A stretch of DNA of 64,000 nt from Phoebastria nigripes. Lineage: Eukaryota; Chordata; Aves; Procellariiformes; Diomedeidae. A program made the translations under genes and the position numbers. Positions 13,101 through 28,100 of the stretch are shown one piece after another. Every line of letters begins with the position of its first letter. Position 1 is the first letter of the stretch. The DNA lies in the NCBI GenBank assembly GCA_035582835.1, contig JAYKAV010001831.1:752373-816372 (forward strand), in the 5' to 3' direction. The notes beneath the pieces were generated by a model that saw nothing but the letters and a program-made list of their open reading frames with translations, had not been told where the DNA came from and did no database searches.

Positions 13101-16100
13101 TTATTATTCTCCCATGACCCTCATGCAGATGTATATTCGTGATTCGAGACAGCCAGCATGGCTGCACCAAGCACAAGTCCTGCCTGACTAACCTAGTGGC
13201 TTTCTATGAAGGAGTGACTACATCAATGGACACAGGAAAGGCTACAGACGTCATCTGTCTGGACCTCTGTAAGGCCTTTGACATGGTCCCCCACAACATC
13301 CTTCTCTCTAAACTGGAGAGGTATGGATTTGATGGGTGGACTGTCCGGTGAGTGAGGAATTGGTTGGGTGGTCACATCCAGAGGGTAGTGGTCAACAGCT
13401 CAATGTCCAGATGGAGGTCGGTGACCAGTGGCATCCCACAGGGGTCTGTACTGGGACCAGTACTGTTTAAGATCTTCATCAATGACATAGTGGGATCGAG
13501 TGCACCCTCAGCAAGTTTGCAGATGACACCAAGCTGAGTGGTGTGGTCGACACGCCTGAGGGATGGGATGCCATCCAGAGGGACCTAGACAAGCTCGAGA
13601 AGTGGGCCCATGTGAACTTCATGAGGTTCAACAAGGCCAAGTGCAAGGTCCTGCACCTGGGTCGGGGCAACCCCCGGTATCAATACAGGCTGGGGGATGA
13701 AGGGATTGAGAGCAGCCCTGCCGAGAAGGACTTGGGGGTACTGGTGGATGAAAAGCTGGACATGAGCCGGCAACGTGCGCTCGCAGCCCAGAAGGCCAAC
13801 CGTATCCTGGGCTGCATGAAAGAAGCGTGGCCAGCAGGTCGAGGGAGGTGATTCTGCCCCTCTGCTCTGGTGAGACCCCACCTGGAGTACTGCATCCAGC
13901 TCTGGAGACCTCAGCATAAGAAAGACACAGAGCTGTTGGAGTGGGTCCAGAGGAGGGCCACAAAAATGATCAGGGGGATGGAACGCCTCTCCTATGAGGA
14001 CAGGCTGAGAGAGTTGGGGTTGTTCAGCCTGGAGAAGAGAAGGCTCAGGGCAGACCTTATTGCAGCCTTTCAGTACTTAAAGGGGGCTTATAAGAAAGAT
14101 AGGGACAAACTTTTTAGCAGGGCCTGTTGCGACAGGACAAGGGGGAATGGTTTTAAACTAAAAGAGGGTAGATTTAGACTAGATATAAGGAAGAAATTTT
14201 TTATGATGAGGGTGGTGAAACACTGGCACAGGTTGCCCAGAGAGGTGGTAGACGCCCCATCCCTGGAAACATTCAAGGTCAGGTTGGACGGGGCTCTGAG
14301 CAACCTGATCTAGTTGAAGATGTCCCTGCCCATGGCAGGGGGGTTGGACTAGATGACCTCTAAAGGTCGCTTCCAACCCAAACTATTCTATGATTCTATG
14401 ATTCTATATTTAAACATCCTACAACCTGGGCAATCAAGAGTTTCAAAAGCAGGCTCTGCAATTTCATTTCTGTGAACATCCCCTATGGCTAATGGTGAAC
14501 ACTGTGTTGCAGTGGTGGACAGATTCTTGGAGCCAGACAGCCCCAGTGCTTGCGGGGGGGATTGCTCAGGTACTGCAGAACAGCCTGACCTGGCTGTCAC
14601 ACAGCCACGTGCCTGTCGTCCCAGGCTGCCCACAGGAGTCCCTGGGTTTACCAAGAATGTCAAATTACTGGCAAAGCTCTGGGAAAACCAGAGCATCTGC
14701 AAAGAATGATGGAGACCTCAGGATTCCCAAACCTTTTACCATTCAGTCGTTATTTCAGCCCTCCAGCCCAGTGGTTAGCCTGTGAAGTTTGTTCTTACAA
14801 GGGAAAAGCATAAGCAGGTGTTTATCAAAAGACCAAGAAGCAATGCTACCAGTAAGCACACCAAAATGCAACTTCTAATCCAGGAGAACAACAAGAAGGA
14901 AAAGACAGGTTAAGAAGGCGGCTCCAAGTCCCAAATGCAAATATATTACCAATTGCAAGACATAATTAGCCCTCCAAAAGGGAAGGCGGAGTATTGTATT
15001 AATAAATATTTTGACAGGGAAATCTTCCCACCAGTTAAAAAAACTCAGTTCAGACAATTTCTGACAGAAAACTTTAAAAAAAAAATACATAATACAGATT
15101 AGTTAGGTAAAACAGGAGCAATTTAACTGCCAATACATTAACACAAGGAAAAGATAAATAATGATTTTATTTGGTAAATGGAAAAAAGAGGGCTCAGGTA
15201 TAACACAAAACTTTCTCAGCTCCATCAACAAGGGAATTTACCCACTTTGTGAACTCATTTACGTCTTTGAGGAAATAAATGTAGATTAACAGAATAAATT
15301 TGGATCTTTCAGTCTCCCAATCTTTCCAGGTTTCCTTATGTCTGTGCATTAGTTTAAGAAATATGACTGACAGAATCTGACCCTTATGTATCAGTCATAC
15401 TTACAAATAATAGTATAGCACCTGAGTCACTGAATACCTGATAATTTGGAGTTTTCATTTAAGAAAAGAAAAACAGCTTACCATTTCCCTTCCTCATTTT
15501 CATACTGTTGGACTGTGTACCCAAACATGTCTTCCAGAGGTCCACTGAAGGTCATAGCATTTTTCACATCAACATTGGAAGAGCCGACGAGGTGAAAGAG
15601 AGCTTTAAGAAAAACAGTAATATGTAGCAATACACATAAAATCCAAGACTTTTAAGAAATCAAGGTTCAATTATGACTTAACTGGGGGTACAAGACAGGG
15701 TTGAAAATGGCATTTTGGGCATATTTATCACAGCTGGTAAGAGATTTAAAACGTACTTCCTCACACGTATGTACGCAGCTAAATTCAGAGATGTTAGCAA
15801 CTGGACTTCTGCATCCAAAACCTATTTTGCAAAGTCCATCACTCATTTGTAAATCACAATTCAAATAACATTAAATAAAATATTATTACCTTTAATAGTA
15901 AATAAAACAACTTTTTAGTTATTTTTACTCCTTTTAGCTCCATGCATTTCTAATGTAAGAATTTTACACAAAATGTTCCTTCCATCATTCAAGGTAGTAG
16001 TTCTCAGTTTTTCGTAAATTTGAGAATTGACTAATTTTCAACTGTTTGCACAAGACACAGATAGGAAAAGAATGAGGAGAAGCTTTCAGATGTATTTAAT

Positions 16101-19100
16101 TTTAATCTATATTAGAGAAAAAAAAGCATATAGTTTTCTCTTAATTCTATTCGAGAGTACCTGTAAACCGTTCATATTTGGAAAAGAACAGAATAAATTT
16201 TTAATGCAACCAGATGCTGTTATCTCAAATAGACACCTGTATGTGTCTATTTGCAGAAATCCAACATTTAGCCACTTAGGAAAAGTTGCTCTACAATGGT
16301 GTTGTTGGACTATGATGAGATCAGTCATGAGAGCAGATGCTTCTTCAGACTGACTTCCTGTACCGTAAAGCTCAGTGATCATCATCAGGGAAAATACTGT
16401 AAAAATATGACTGTATAGCAATTTTCAGAAAAATGAGGTATATAGGGTGAAAACTCCAGCTTGAAGTGATAATCATAACCCACCATGAGGCTCACTAAGA
16501 AGCCAAAATTACTATTTATATATAAAAATAAAGCTATTTATCTTTTCTTTATTTTTTATTTCTTATAGTGATCTCTTCCATCTTTGTCCTGTTGAAGTCA
16601 GTTTCAAAAGCAACCACTGACTCTGCTGCTGCAGAGCTGTGTATTTAATACACAAGAGCCAAAAATTAGTTGAATTTGTAGAACATCAAGACTAAAAAAC
16701 ACAATTATACACAATTTTAATTTCATTTCAAAAAAGCATTTCATGATCATTTGCTGACATTTAACAGCTACATAAAAATAACCAAATCCATAATACTTGC
16801 TGCATGTCAAAGCATCTAAATAATGTCCAGTTACTAAAATACATCTGTGCTATTCGCCATTGAGACGATGATATTCTCATAGAAAGCTTCTTACTATAAT
16901 TAAGCTCCCAAGTGGTCAATGTTAATCTGTCTCTCTCAGCATCTTATTTCCTGCTTAATGCAGTAAAATTATCACAAAAGACTATTTATCACTTAGTAGG
17001 TATTTCCAGTTTCACTGGACAGCAAAAAAGGAAAAGTTTCATTTGTGTTATTTTAGCTTTTCTTCCTCCAGACAGAGTCAGGAAATGCAAAGAAGTGAAC
17101 AAACTAAAACAGAGTTTACTTTTGTTCTTCAGAAAAGATTCATTGCAAGTGATAAGAAAAAATTCATGGCTGACAGTCTGACAGGAAATAATTTGCTGGA
17201 AAAGTAATCCATGCATCTTTTGTCTTCCTTAAACGTTTATGTTTAAGGAAATTCTGCTATGCTATGTGCAATAGGTGTTTTCCTCCCCTGCTCTTGGTCA
17301 CCAAAGCATAATTAAAATCAACAAAATTGATTTTAAAAAATTCAATCGAGTTATCACTGGTTCAAATCTTCTTTTGTTAAATTTCAGAGTAAAAATAATT
17401 GCTATCATTATTTTTGACAGCATGTGTGGGATTCAGACCACATCATTTAGACTCCCAACCTACCTCCTAGACAATGAAACGGTTCTAATAAGATCTTCTG
17501 CTAAAGTGTCTTAAGTTCATTATTTAGTTGAAGAAGAAAGGCAGATGCAAAATCTATCCATGTTGACTTTCCTCTTAAAGATCTCCAGAAGTCTGTTTAC
17601 TTTACCCCTGAGTAAGACGGACAGAACATCCTTCTAGAGGTCTTCAGAGGCATGTTTTTTTCACCTTATGATGATATTTAAAACACATTATGATATGAAA
17701 TATTAAAGGTCACAGATGCCAGCTCATCTCTTCCAATTTACTTTTTCCTAAAGCTACCAAAGGTTACATGTGCACTCTGTGCTCTGTACACTCCATCCTG
17801 ATACCCTCCATCATCATTCCATCATTTGCTGACAGACAAGGAATTTCTTCACAATGATGCAGTATTGACAACTACTGTGATTTTTAATGTGCATTCACTA
17901 TTCTAAATGCTCTTGAAGTTTCCTGAATCTGTTATGAAATGTACTCAAATATCATAATTTTAAAGAATACACTTCTAATCCTCATAGCTGTAACAGAAAG
18001 TTTGAAAATGTGAAATGCTAAAACAAGCAAACTAGAAGACAAAAAATGCCAGCTATTTGCTACTAACCCCCCAAATCCTCGTGCTTCTGAGTGAGGTCAA
18101 ATTAGAACCAGCAATAATAATAAATGTTCTCCTAAAAAATAAAGCTAGAGGAATCAAAAGAAGCTAGATGGGCCAGACTGGTCAGAAATAAAAATGAAGT
18201 GACTCCACACAGCAGGGAATAGACCTGCAGACCTCATCGACAAAGGGAGTTTTGGATGCTAAATGTTACGTATTCAACGGGTAACTGAGTAAGTTAACGG
18301 AAGACAAAACCACTGCAGGTTACAAACCATACAGAACGCATATCTGGTTCAGGAAACCCCCTCAGCTGGAAATACTCAGAAACTGGAAGAGGAATATTAT
18401 ATATGCTTGCTCAGTTATTTTTTGTCTCTAGCTATCGGCTTACAGGTACTCCTGCAGACATGATACTGAACAAAACACTGGTCTTGATTCAGTATGGCTA
18501 TCCTTTTGCTTCTCTCATCTTCCCATTCTCTCTTAGCCAGAAATCAGATGCTTTGAAGTTTGACTTCATACACAAACTGTGTGGCATATTTTAATATGCA
18601 AATATATTACATGATCTTCTGTGGCTTCCATGTGCTATGCAACATCATGAGCACAATGTTTTTGAATAAAAGTAAGGGTCATGATAAGCAGTGTAAGATT
18701 AACTTACAAATAATTAATAGATTTAAAGGTATCTTATTACATTTTCCACAGATTCTGTAAAAGGAAATCTTACTCGTCAAAGATACATTCAAATCTGCAG
18801 ATGGTAAATGGAAAAGTGGAGTTTACGGTGACCCTCATTACTTTGTTAACTAACAATAATCTTGCCGTACTGACTTACGGCAACCTGGCTTTCACATTTT
18901 GTTTCATTTTTCAGTACAAAGAACATTGTACACATGAGCTGACGATTCAGAACAATATCTAGCTTGCACTCTTCCAAACTTTCAGTTTCTGTCTAAGATG
19001 CACACATTGTCATCTGTTTCTAGCAAAGTTTTGTATTTGAATTAAAAAGACTATTGGCAGAAGCAGTGGAAAAAGAAGAGCTACAGGGCAGTTGGAGAGG

Positions 19101-22100
19101 ATTCTTTTGAGAGTTATGGGGATTGAGGAGAAAAAAAACATTTTTCTGTAAGGTATGTAGTATTTGACTATATACTTAATCACAATTAATGTAGGTAAAT
19201 TAAATTAAGATTTTGAATGATTTCATGTTGTGTTAACAGAATGACTAAAAAAACAGATCAAAGCACTGATCAGAAGTGCAGAATATAAATGTTTATCAAA
19301 GGATAAAACTGAAGTTCCAGCTTTTAACTTCATGTTCTACAAGAAACGAGGCACTGTAGAAAACCTGGGACAACGTCCCTCTCACTACCGATTTAAACTG
19401 AGGAGAACACTAGCTGATGCATGCGGCATTCTTTGCTGAGCACAGTTTGTACCTATACGTGAAAGGTTAACACTCAAGTCACCAAGACAACAACCCAAAT
19501 ATTATTTCTATTACAAACCTAGAGTAGTAGCTCATACTTGTCCAGTAGCCACTAATAATTTTTTTTCTGTGTTATTTAATGAGATCTTTTAACCAAACGT
19601 TCATGCTGGTTATTCTGCCTCCAAACTGTGCAAAACTAGATTTCCCTGGCGCTTGTCCACGTGCATATTGCCTGGCCACTCTAACATTTGCAAACAGACA
19701 ACTGCAGAATAGGCACCATTCTTTTCGTAGAACAGATGGATATAAACATAACCCACACTGTAGAGCAAAGCCTAACACCTGGCTCTTTACTGATGAAAAA
19801 CAGATCAGCACAAATCACCCAGAATAAATGACATCATGAAGACTGACTTAGGCAAAAGGAGAGAGTAAATTCAGCTAGGGTATTTTATCTGTCTATGGTC
19901 TGTAGCAAAAAACAATTGCATCCTCTATAAACAGTGGTTATTCTGAGAAATACAAATGTTTTTTGCAAAAATAGGAAAGGACAAATTTGCACTTTGCACT
20001 GAACAGGGCTTACACGTTGGCCACACACTACTTCTCCCCACCAGCATGTGGTCAAAGTGTTATTTTTGTTCCAATGCTATAGTATTTCAGGTGTCCTTAT
20101 TAATTCCTTTGCATTTTTGCAAGAAGAGGCTGAAACAAAGCAGGTCTAAGTGCAATCAAGGAGGACAACAAACCAAGTAGAAATGTCTTGCAAAAGTATG
20201 CACAACTGGAAAATACTGCGAAACTCAAAAAAAGTTATTAGCAGAAAAAAAAAAATCAGACTGCTTCCGTCCTGGAAAATAAAAGAGGATAGAGAAATTT
20301 AAGCTGAAGATTAAAATAAGATTAAGATTAAAATGTTTTGTGGAGTTCTCATACACCTGGACCTCTTGCAAAAATAAAGTTAAAAAAAAAAAATTGCTTT
20401 AATGTCTTGTACAGCACATACTACAACCAATGATGCTGTAAGGATATTTTGAAGACCTGCAAACAACACAGGAGTGCAATACAGCCACACAGAACAGTGC
20501 ATCTGATCAAAATGTACTGAAAGCTAAGTGATATTAGGAAGGATGTCCTAGTTTATACGGCAATAACTGATTGCCTTTAAAAGTATTTTATGCTGATATT
20601 GCAAATGACTACCTGTCTCTTTTGTGATCTTAGAAAACATACAAAGCAAACAGCATAAAAGGAAGCAATTGGAACGCTGGTGACAGTTAACCAGTGAGGG
20701 GAGTAGGACTGGGAGCATTGGCTTGGCCTCCCACAAAAGCTAATTTTCCAAACTGTGGCAAAGAGTATCATTCTCTGCAATTAGAAAACGCTTTCACTTG
20801 AGAAAATTGATACCACTGAGTGTTGGCATGTGCAAGCCTGTGCTGCTGCTCTCAGCTAGCTGGAATCAAGCCAGTAGCAGAGAACAAACTGTGTCCTTCA
20901 GTAAGTGCAGCACTGAGCCTCAGCAAATAAAACCTCCTGAAAGCTGGATCTTTTTAGCTGCATCAACACAACACTGTGGATTTGGGTTCAAAGCTGGACT
21001 GCATGTGGCTGGTAGCAAGGGAAGATTAAACATGCATCTCCTTCGAAGACATACCTATAAAAATGCTATTTGTGAAATCATGGCTCAAACACGTGAAAGT
21101 GGATTCTTTGCTGGACCAGCAAATGGGAGAATCTTCACATTTTATTTTTTGCTTCATTTAAGGTAATGTCACTGCAGAATTATACAGTCCTATCTTATGA
21201 AGAAGAGATTTAGTCACAGACATCCCAAGTGGAAGAAAATACGACGGCGTGGTACAATTGCCATCTGTGAGCTTGGGGGCCACAGTGCTCTGGCCTTATT
21301 GCGGAAGGCCAAGGAGGCTGCGGTAGGAGTTCCGGCTGCATTCAGTTCTGGCTGGCTGAATATCAGCGTATTTCAAATAAAGCTGTATATTTAAAAAAAA
21401 AAGTTTCAACTTCTGAATCTTTTTCAGTACTGCTTAAATCAAGCCTCTTATTTTTCAGGGCCACAAAAGAACCTTTGTATAGTTTTGCCTCCAGCATTTT
21501 TTCTTTAATCTTTAACCTTTGAAGAGCAAAAGACTGACTTTCTGGAATGAGACCAAATAATTTTAAAAAAGACTTCTTATTGAAAGTAGATAAATATCCC
21601 CAAAAGACAAAGAAATGTATATTTGAAAGTGGTTCCAGATTCAGTAGCCACATGCTTTTCAAAACCAATTAAATGCTTTGTACAACCCATTAAATGAAGC
21701 TTCCTTTGATGGTTTTGTACTGAAAAAATTGTACTGGAAGACAGCTTTCTAATGTGGTGTCAAGCCTGAAAATATACTGAATCAACGCTTTGTAATGTGG
21801 TACCAAATGAGTAACACAATGCAACAGGCAAAACTTTTGGAAATACAATAGCAGAGACCAAGAATATGTGCCCCACTTGGTTGACAGTCATCAGAATAGA
21901 AATATTTTGTTCAAACTTTGGAAAGTAGTCCTCTCATCGGCACAATTCTTAGCACTTGGCAGTTTCTCACAGAAGGGAGAAAAAGCCTTAGAAATATTCA
22001 GTCACATACAGAAAACTTCGTGAGGTCAGCTACTAGACTTGTACAGATGTACAGAGGCTTAGCAAATTTAGCAGCTTAATGGAAGTGAAACAACTCCTAG

Positions 22101-25100
22101 AAGATGTTTCAGCTTGTCTCCAGTGATCTCCAGCCCATCTTTTGGATGTAGTTCTTCCATCAACACTTAACTCCATTCAAGTCCCTACAATGTTTGTGTT
22201 CCCCTTTAGGCCCACCCTCCTTTGCTATCAAAGGCCATTTCCTCCTGAACATGCCACTATAACTTTTGTTTCCTACCATCTAGCTTTATCTATAAGCCCC
22301 CAGGACCCTTCATCTCTTGACCTTTTTTTTGAGATAGAAGGTATTTATAGTCATCTATAATTAACTCAGATTTCACACAGAAAGCATGGTTAAAATGAAG
22401 TGTATGTTATTTTCTGAAATAAAACCCAGAAGCTTAAAAAGGAGCAAGAGATTAATTTCATGCAAAAAGTGAATAAACACGGACTCTTTAACCTAAAGAA
22501 AAATGTGTTCTTCACAATACTCTCCAAAACCGCTCACAGACCTGTAGGTTTTCCTCTGCACAAAATTCCTCTAGATTGATAGGAAGAGTCAAGTATGATT
22601 TTTCAGCTGGTTTTCTACAAGCTTTCTACCTGCCCAATTACGCTGAATCCCAGTTTTGCAGGCTGATGTCCTGCTGCTGTAAGCTTTCCACTGCATAGCC
22701 TTGTCAAAATCAGAGAACATAAATCATAGCACACACACACAAAAAAAAACCAAAAAACAAAAAAACAACCCGTCTATCTGATCAGTCTAGACTTTGTCAG
22801 TCTAGCCCATCAAACTTAAAATCACCCATCTATAAACTATAAAACACCCCAGGAAGACAGAAATTCCTTTTGAACATTCTGGGAAATGTGATAATCTGAG
22901 AACTGATGCAAAAAATGATGCCTAGCTGAAAACTCATGTTACTATCTCCCTACCAGGACGAAGAAAAATTACTATTTTTTTTGCCTTCCTGACTTCCCAA
23001 TTACTTTCAGGGATTGTTCAGTAATTTTTCTCAAAGGTCAGCAGTCTTAAGGTTAATATCAGAGTGGAAATGCTTTGGTGGCAATAAAAGCTTTCTGAAA
23101 AGCAGCAACTTTTTCCATTTCTTTACTTCACAATGGCTACAAACTCCAGTCTTTCATCGCCTTACACTGAGCATAATCATTGGCTCGCTCTCAACCGAAT
23201 CACTCAAGGCTTCAGGAAGAAAAGAAATCCTCCAAAAGGAAGTGCAAATATCCTGATATGACCCTCTCACACCCAGCTAGCCAGAGCACCACAAAACTTA
23301 AATCCAAGCCAGTTTTTATACAGTACAGCAAAAACATATGCAGTCAACATGCATGCTAAAAGCCAATAGCTCATATTTTATGTCCATAAAATGCATCAAT
23401 ATCAATTCAGCTGTGATCCAAGAAACTGCAATAAGTGCAGTGGAAGGAAAAAGATGGAAGCTTACAAATATCTGTCTTTTCCTTTGGTCCCATACAACTC
23501 TGCTATGCAGTGATTTGGGGGGAAAAAACCCAAAAGCAAGCAGAGAGCTTGACCAAGCAAAAATTCCAGAGCCAAGCGGGGACAGACGCACTTCAGAATT
23601 AAATCTCAGAACTGTATATTAAAAGAAAAAAAAGATGAACTTGCAAACGATAGTCAAGTTGTATAGAGAACACCTTTCCTATTATTTCTGATAATACAGC
23701 ATCTATGATAATTTTAATTGGAACACAACAGAACATTCATTTTATTTATCTGAGCCATCTTCTAGTAGAGTAAGAGGGAACCACTATGTTGCTCCAGCTT
23801 CTTATGTCATGGCTACATAAAAAAGAATTCCATGTTTCCCTGTTCACAATATGTATGCCCGTACTTCAACAGGGACTTGAAAACTCTTAAACTTTAAACT
23901 GCTTCTTAGCACAAAGACTTACATTATTTTTCTGACAAACTCATTATATAAAGCTAACAGGTTCAGCAAAATGTAAATCAAAAGGATTTTTACAAAACTG
24001 AACTCCATTTAAATGGCAGGACATGCTACAACAGTCTAAGATAGAAAACACTTCTACAAACATAAGTATCCTAGTAAAGTTTAAACCCTTTTTTTTGTAT
24101 TTAAATAATCATACTTGCAGTTTTCTGAGAGTGGAACTGGAGAGTAAGGGATGAAACCTACTGTTGCTAAAAGTGAATTTTGAAAGGTTTAAAAATGCTT
24201 GACATTGAGCTTAGATTGAAAAAAACGAACGATCATCTAAACAATTCCTTTTTTCTATTGCATATATTAATTCTTTGCAGTGAATCAACTGTATTGTCAA
24301 TAATATTGTTCAAGATGTTTTTTTAAATTTTTTCTCCTACCAGTAACCAGAAAAATGACTACAGTGAGAATATAGTTGATAAGAGATTGCTACAGGCAGT
24401 AATGGAAAATAAGTCACGTATCTGTTGAAATGCTGGAATTCCACCATGAATGGTCCCCATCTGCTAGCGCTCTCACACCATGAGGTCAGATGGAAGTGCC
24501 TCTTCATCCCCAACTGCACAGCAGCGAAATGCCTGCAGGGAACACCAGCTCTGTCCTGCAGGAGCACGGGGTAGCAGGCACTGCCTGTTTGCACAGATCA
24601 GCTCTGACCTACCCACTAGCAAAACCTTGAGCCTGTCTCAAGCATGCACCAGCATGGGTAATCACGGTATCAGCTCTCTACCAAGACATACAGAGCTTTT
24701 CTGGTTTGAAACTTATGACTATTCCCTGCTAAAAGAGAAGATAATTCTCAGCCAGTCTGTTTCCTTGCTCAACTCTAGCTATGAACAGTTAACCGTGGTA
24801 AGAAATCTTTTCTTGCACTGGACGGTTTAAAGAATATGGCTCAGTGATAACATACATTTTACATTTTTAACTGAGAAATCCAAGCAGACTAGAATGTGGG
24901 GCTGCAATTGACCACAGTGGTCATTAAATCCAATCTGCCATGAACATAAACCACCATAAAAGAGCTGCCTAATCTAGAAAAGGCTACAAAAACCACCACC
25001 ACATACACATCACAAAAGACACTGCACCCTAAGAAAAACTGAAGATCAGCAATACAAAGGTTTGGTCATTTGGACAAAAAAAAGCCCCACCAGAACAACT

Positions 25101-28100
25101 GGTATTGCACTAGGCAATTCATAGACTGCTGCTATGCGTATTTATTTACTTTACTTAAGCAGCTTTACTCATCTTATCATCTAACGCAACCAAAAGGACT
25201 TTCACAGGCTCGCCGTTTTATACGTTAGTAGCTAATCTCCAGTCTACCTATGAGGCGAACATAATTTACAGGCAACAGGTAAAACTGAACTTTCTGTAAA
25301 TGGATTTATGTACCAGTAAGTCAGGAAGTGGCATACAGTGTTCACCTGAGATCATCAGAAAAACCAACAAAGCCAAAATGCCAACTTCACAGCTGTATTG
25401 CTCAGCTGAAATGAGAACGAAAGATACCCCTCTAGTGTATGTTAGAAACTTATTCCCTGAAATAATCATGTGTGACATGTTTGAAGTGGAATATGATAAA
25501 GATCGGTGCCTCTACCATTGTCATTTCACAGTGCAGTTTGGGAAATAAAGTTGCAGTAACAGTTTATGGGCATTTAATATTCTTCTTTCATGTGGTATGT
25601 TTTTATAGTCAAGATACTTTTTTTTTTCAATTAAAAAGTTAATAAATTGTCCAAAAGCCAGTATATTACCATGAATTGTCAATATTGAATAGCAATGTCC
25701 TGAAAACTTTAACATAATAATATGCATCATCAACCATCTCTACTAATTTTTAAAGACTAAGACACTCAAGTACCAGTAAGAGCATGAACACCTCTTTTGC
25801 TGTACCATTGGTGTAGGGATTTTACTGGTAAACCAGTTGAAAGCACTGCGGAATTAATCCTAGGTCTTTTTACTGCAAATGTTCTTTTTTACTGGTCAAT
25901 AAACAATTCAGGGAAATTTGGAACTAGCTGTGAAGAGATTATAAGAGGAAGGTTTGTTCCCCCCAAAAAAATTAAAGCTGGACTCTAGTGGTAGAAAAAC
26001 ATCCTGTTTTTTAGATGCAGTTTAAGATAGAGCTTTCTACATGAATTACTGGCGCTAATAACTTTTATTTCCCACCCACAGCACATGAAGTACACCCATG
26101 ATTTTAAGATATCTGTCTGGCCCAGTCCTGTTCAGAAAGTATTCTGGTGTTACCAGGAGTTCCATAAAGAATCTGTTACTCTTTCTTTCAAACATCTGCA
26201 TCAACTTCACAAAAGTACCATGGAAGCTTAACAGTGAGGAAATTTTATTTTCTTGTGTAGATGCCACTTATCCAGGCTAAATAGAAGTTTGCAAAGCTAA
26301 GGTCAATTTTGGTGTTACTTAAGAGTGGCTTGGTCTTCTGAAGTCAACAGGAGCTGCAAGTGTTAAAAAAGGACCTCCTAAAAAGGCATAAAAGAACCTC
26401 GTGCCAGCACCTTATGCCCCACAATACTCCTTTTGGAAATATGTGCTACCGTATCATAGATTTAACATCAGCTTTATGCAAGTAGCACCTGAACTACAGT
26501 TTCAGCAGCAAAGAGTGGCAACAGGTCACTTCCAGCTTTTCCTTCCAGCCCAGCTACCAGGCAGCACAGCAGTGCTGATGCTGCGCTCTGTTTGTATTCT
26601 TCTTTGGTCTATAGCTCTTTGGATACTGCAGTTGCCTTTGCCTGAAACAGACTTTTCTAAGCTGTGCCAATATACACAGAGGACCAACTCACAGCAGCTC
26701 ACTTCAGAATCGTTGGAGAAAACGTGATTTCTAAAGGAAACACATTTAATGATCAATGACTTGAGTCTGATGCCTGTTTACAAATAAAAGACTCACAAAT
26801 TATTTTTTAATAGATCTTTAAAGCACCCGGAGGACATCAAACTGGCAGAGATTGAAAGGAAAGTACTCATAGAACTCCTATCAGGTACCTAATCTAAGCA
26901 TCTTTGCATTGTCAGCTCAGACAGCTAATCCCTGTCTGACACGAGGTCCCTATTGTGGTGCAATCTGGTGTGTTTGTTGAGATGCGGTGTGAACATCTGC
27001 CCTCAGAATTGGACTGATATAAACAGGGCAACACAGTGCTCCGCTAAAATAACAACAGCAAGCGCTCTGCTTCTGTTCAGAGCATAGGGTACAGGATTGC
27101 TGAATTGATTCCTATGTATTGCTGGCAACTAGATCATATTTTTCAGGGTAAACAAATTCCATATGAAAGTGACCTTTTGCTCTGATTTTTCTGACTGGAA
27201 GGCTGTTCCAACTTCTCATTTTTCCAGTAGTAGGAACTTTCTGCTCTCCAACATACAGTTCTTATGTCAAAATAAAAGTGCTTAAGCTAGGGAACAAAGC
27301 AGTTTTAAAAGTGTTCTAGAAGTAAAAGTGAAAACTTCAATTTCAAAATACTACTGCCTAAAGCCCTAAACTAAACTAAACTAAACCCCTAAATTTTTCA
27401 GTGACAATTTCAATACTCTCCCCTGAAAAAAAAAAGACTGTTATAAATTTATATAACCTATTTAGGCTAGAAAGACAAGTCTTCAGAATTAGGAAGGGTT
27501 AGACTCACAGTTGTCAGCATTAACTGTCAACATTAATTTCGTTCTTTCTGAACACTTAATAGGACTTTTGTCTCATAACAAAAATACACAGGACCATGCA
27601 AGTAGACTTGGATAAAACATATGCAGATGGCTTGCAATTGCTTAAGCAATCATAAATCTGTTGTTTACCAAGATCACAATGCTTGATTGTGTATTAATAG
27701 ATTTTTAATAACTGATTTCCGAGGCTTTCAAGAGAAAACAGCTAAAAACTTGCTGTTTGACTGACTTGACTTACTAGTCTGGTTATCTTAAAAAACAATG
27801 CTTTAGTTGAAACAACCTGAAACACTGTTAAAGAAACCCAACAAACCTTCTAACATTTTTTTTTTTCCCTGGCTTTCTCTTATTGTTTCTTCTCACTAAG
27901 CACCCCCTCGAAAACTCTGGAAGGTTTATTTCAATGAGCTTCTGTTGTTTTTTAGTTTTTTTGGTTTTTTTTTTAACATCTGACTAGAAATTTTTCCTTT
28001 GCTTATCACACCAATTGCCAATGCAACACAATGAGATGTTTGTTTCACAAAGCACTACATACTACTNTTGTAAAAGAGGGCGGCTTTCAGACAGGTATGA

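Larger units (their letters stand above)
11260..15481 (-). other. ITGA1 intron 2, carrying a CR1 LINE
   Basis: This intron is about 4.2 kb. The only recognisable insertion is the CR1 element at about 13.14-14.41 kb, in antisense orientation to ITGA1. Its GC content stands out sharply against the AT-rich flanks, and the rest shows nothing distinctive. Confidence 0.85.

Noticed and set aside
20798..21166. 122-codon plus-strand frame in ITGA1 intron 1
   Set aside because: No motif, no supporting splice or promoter context, ordinary intron composition.
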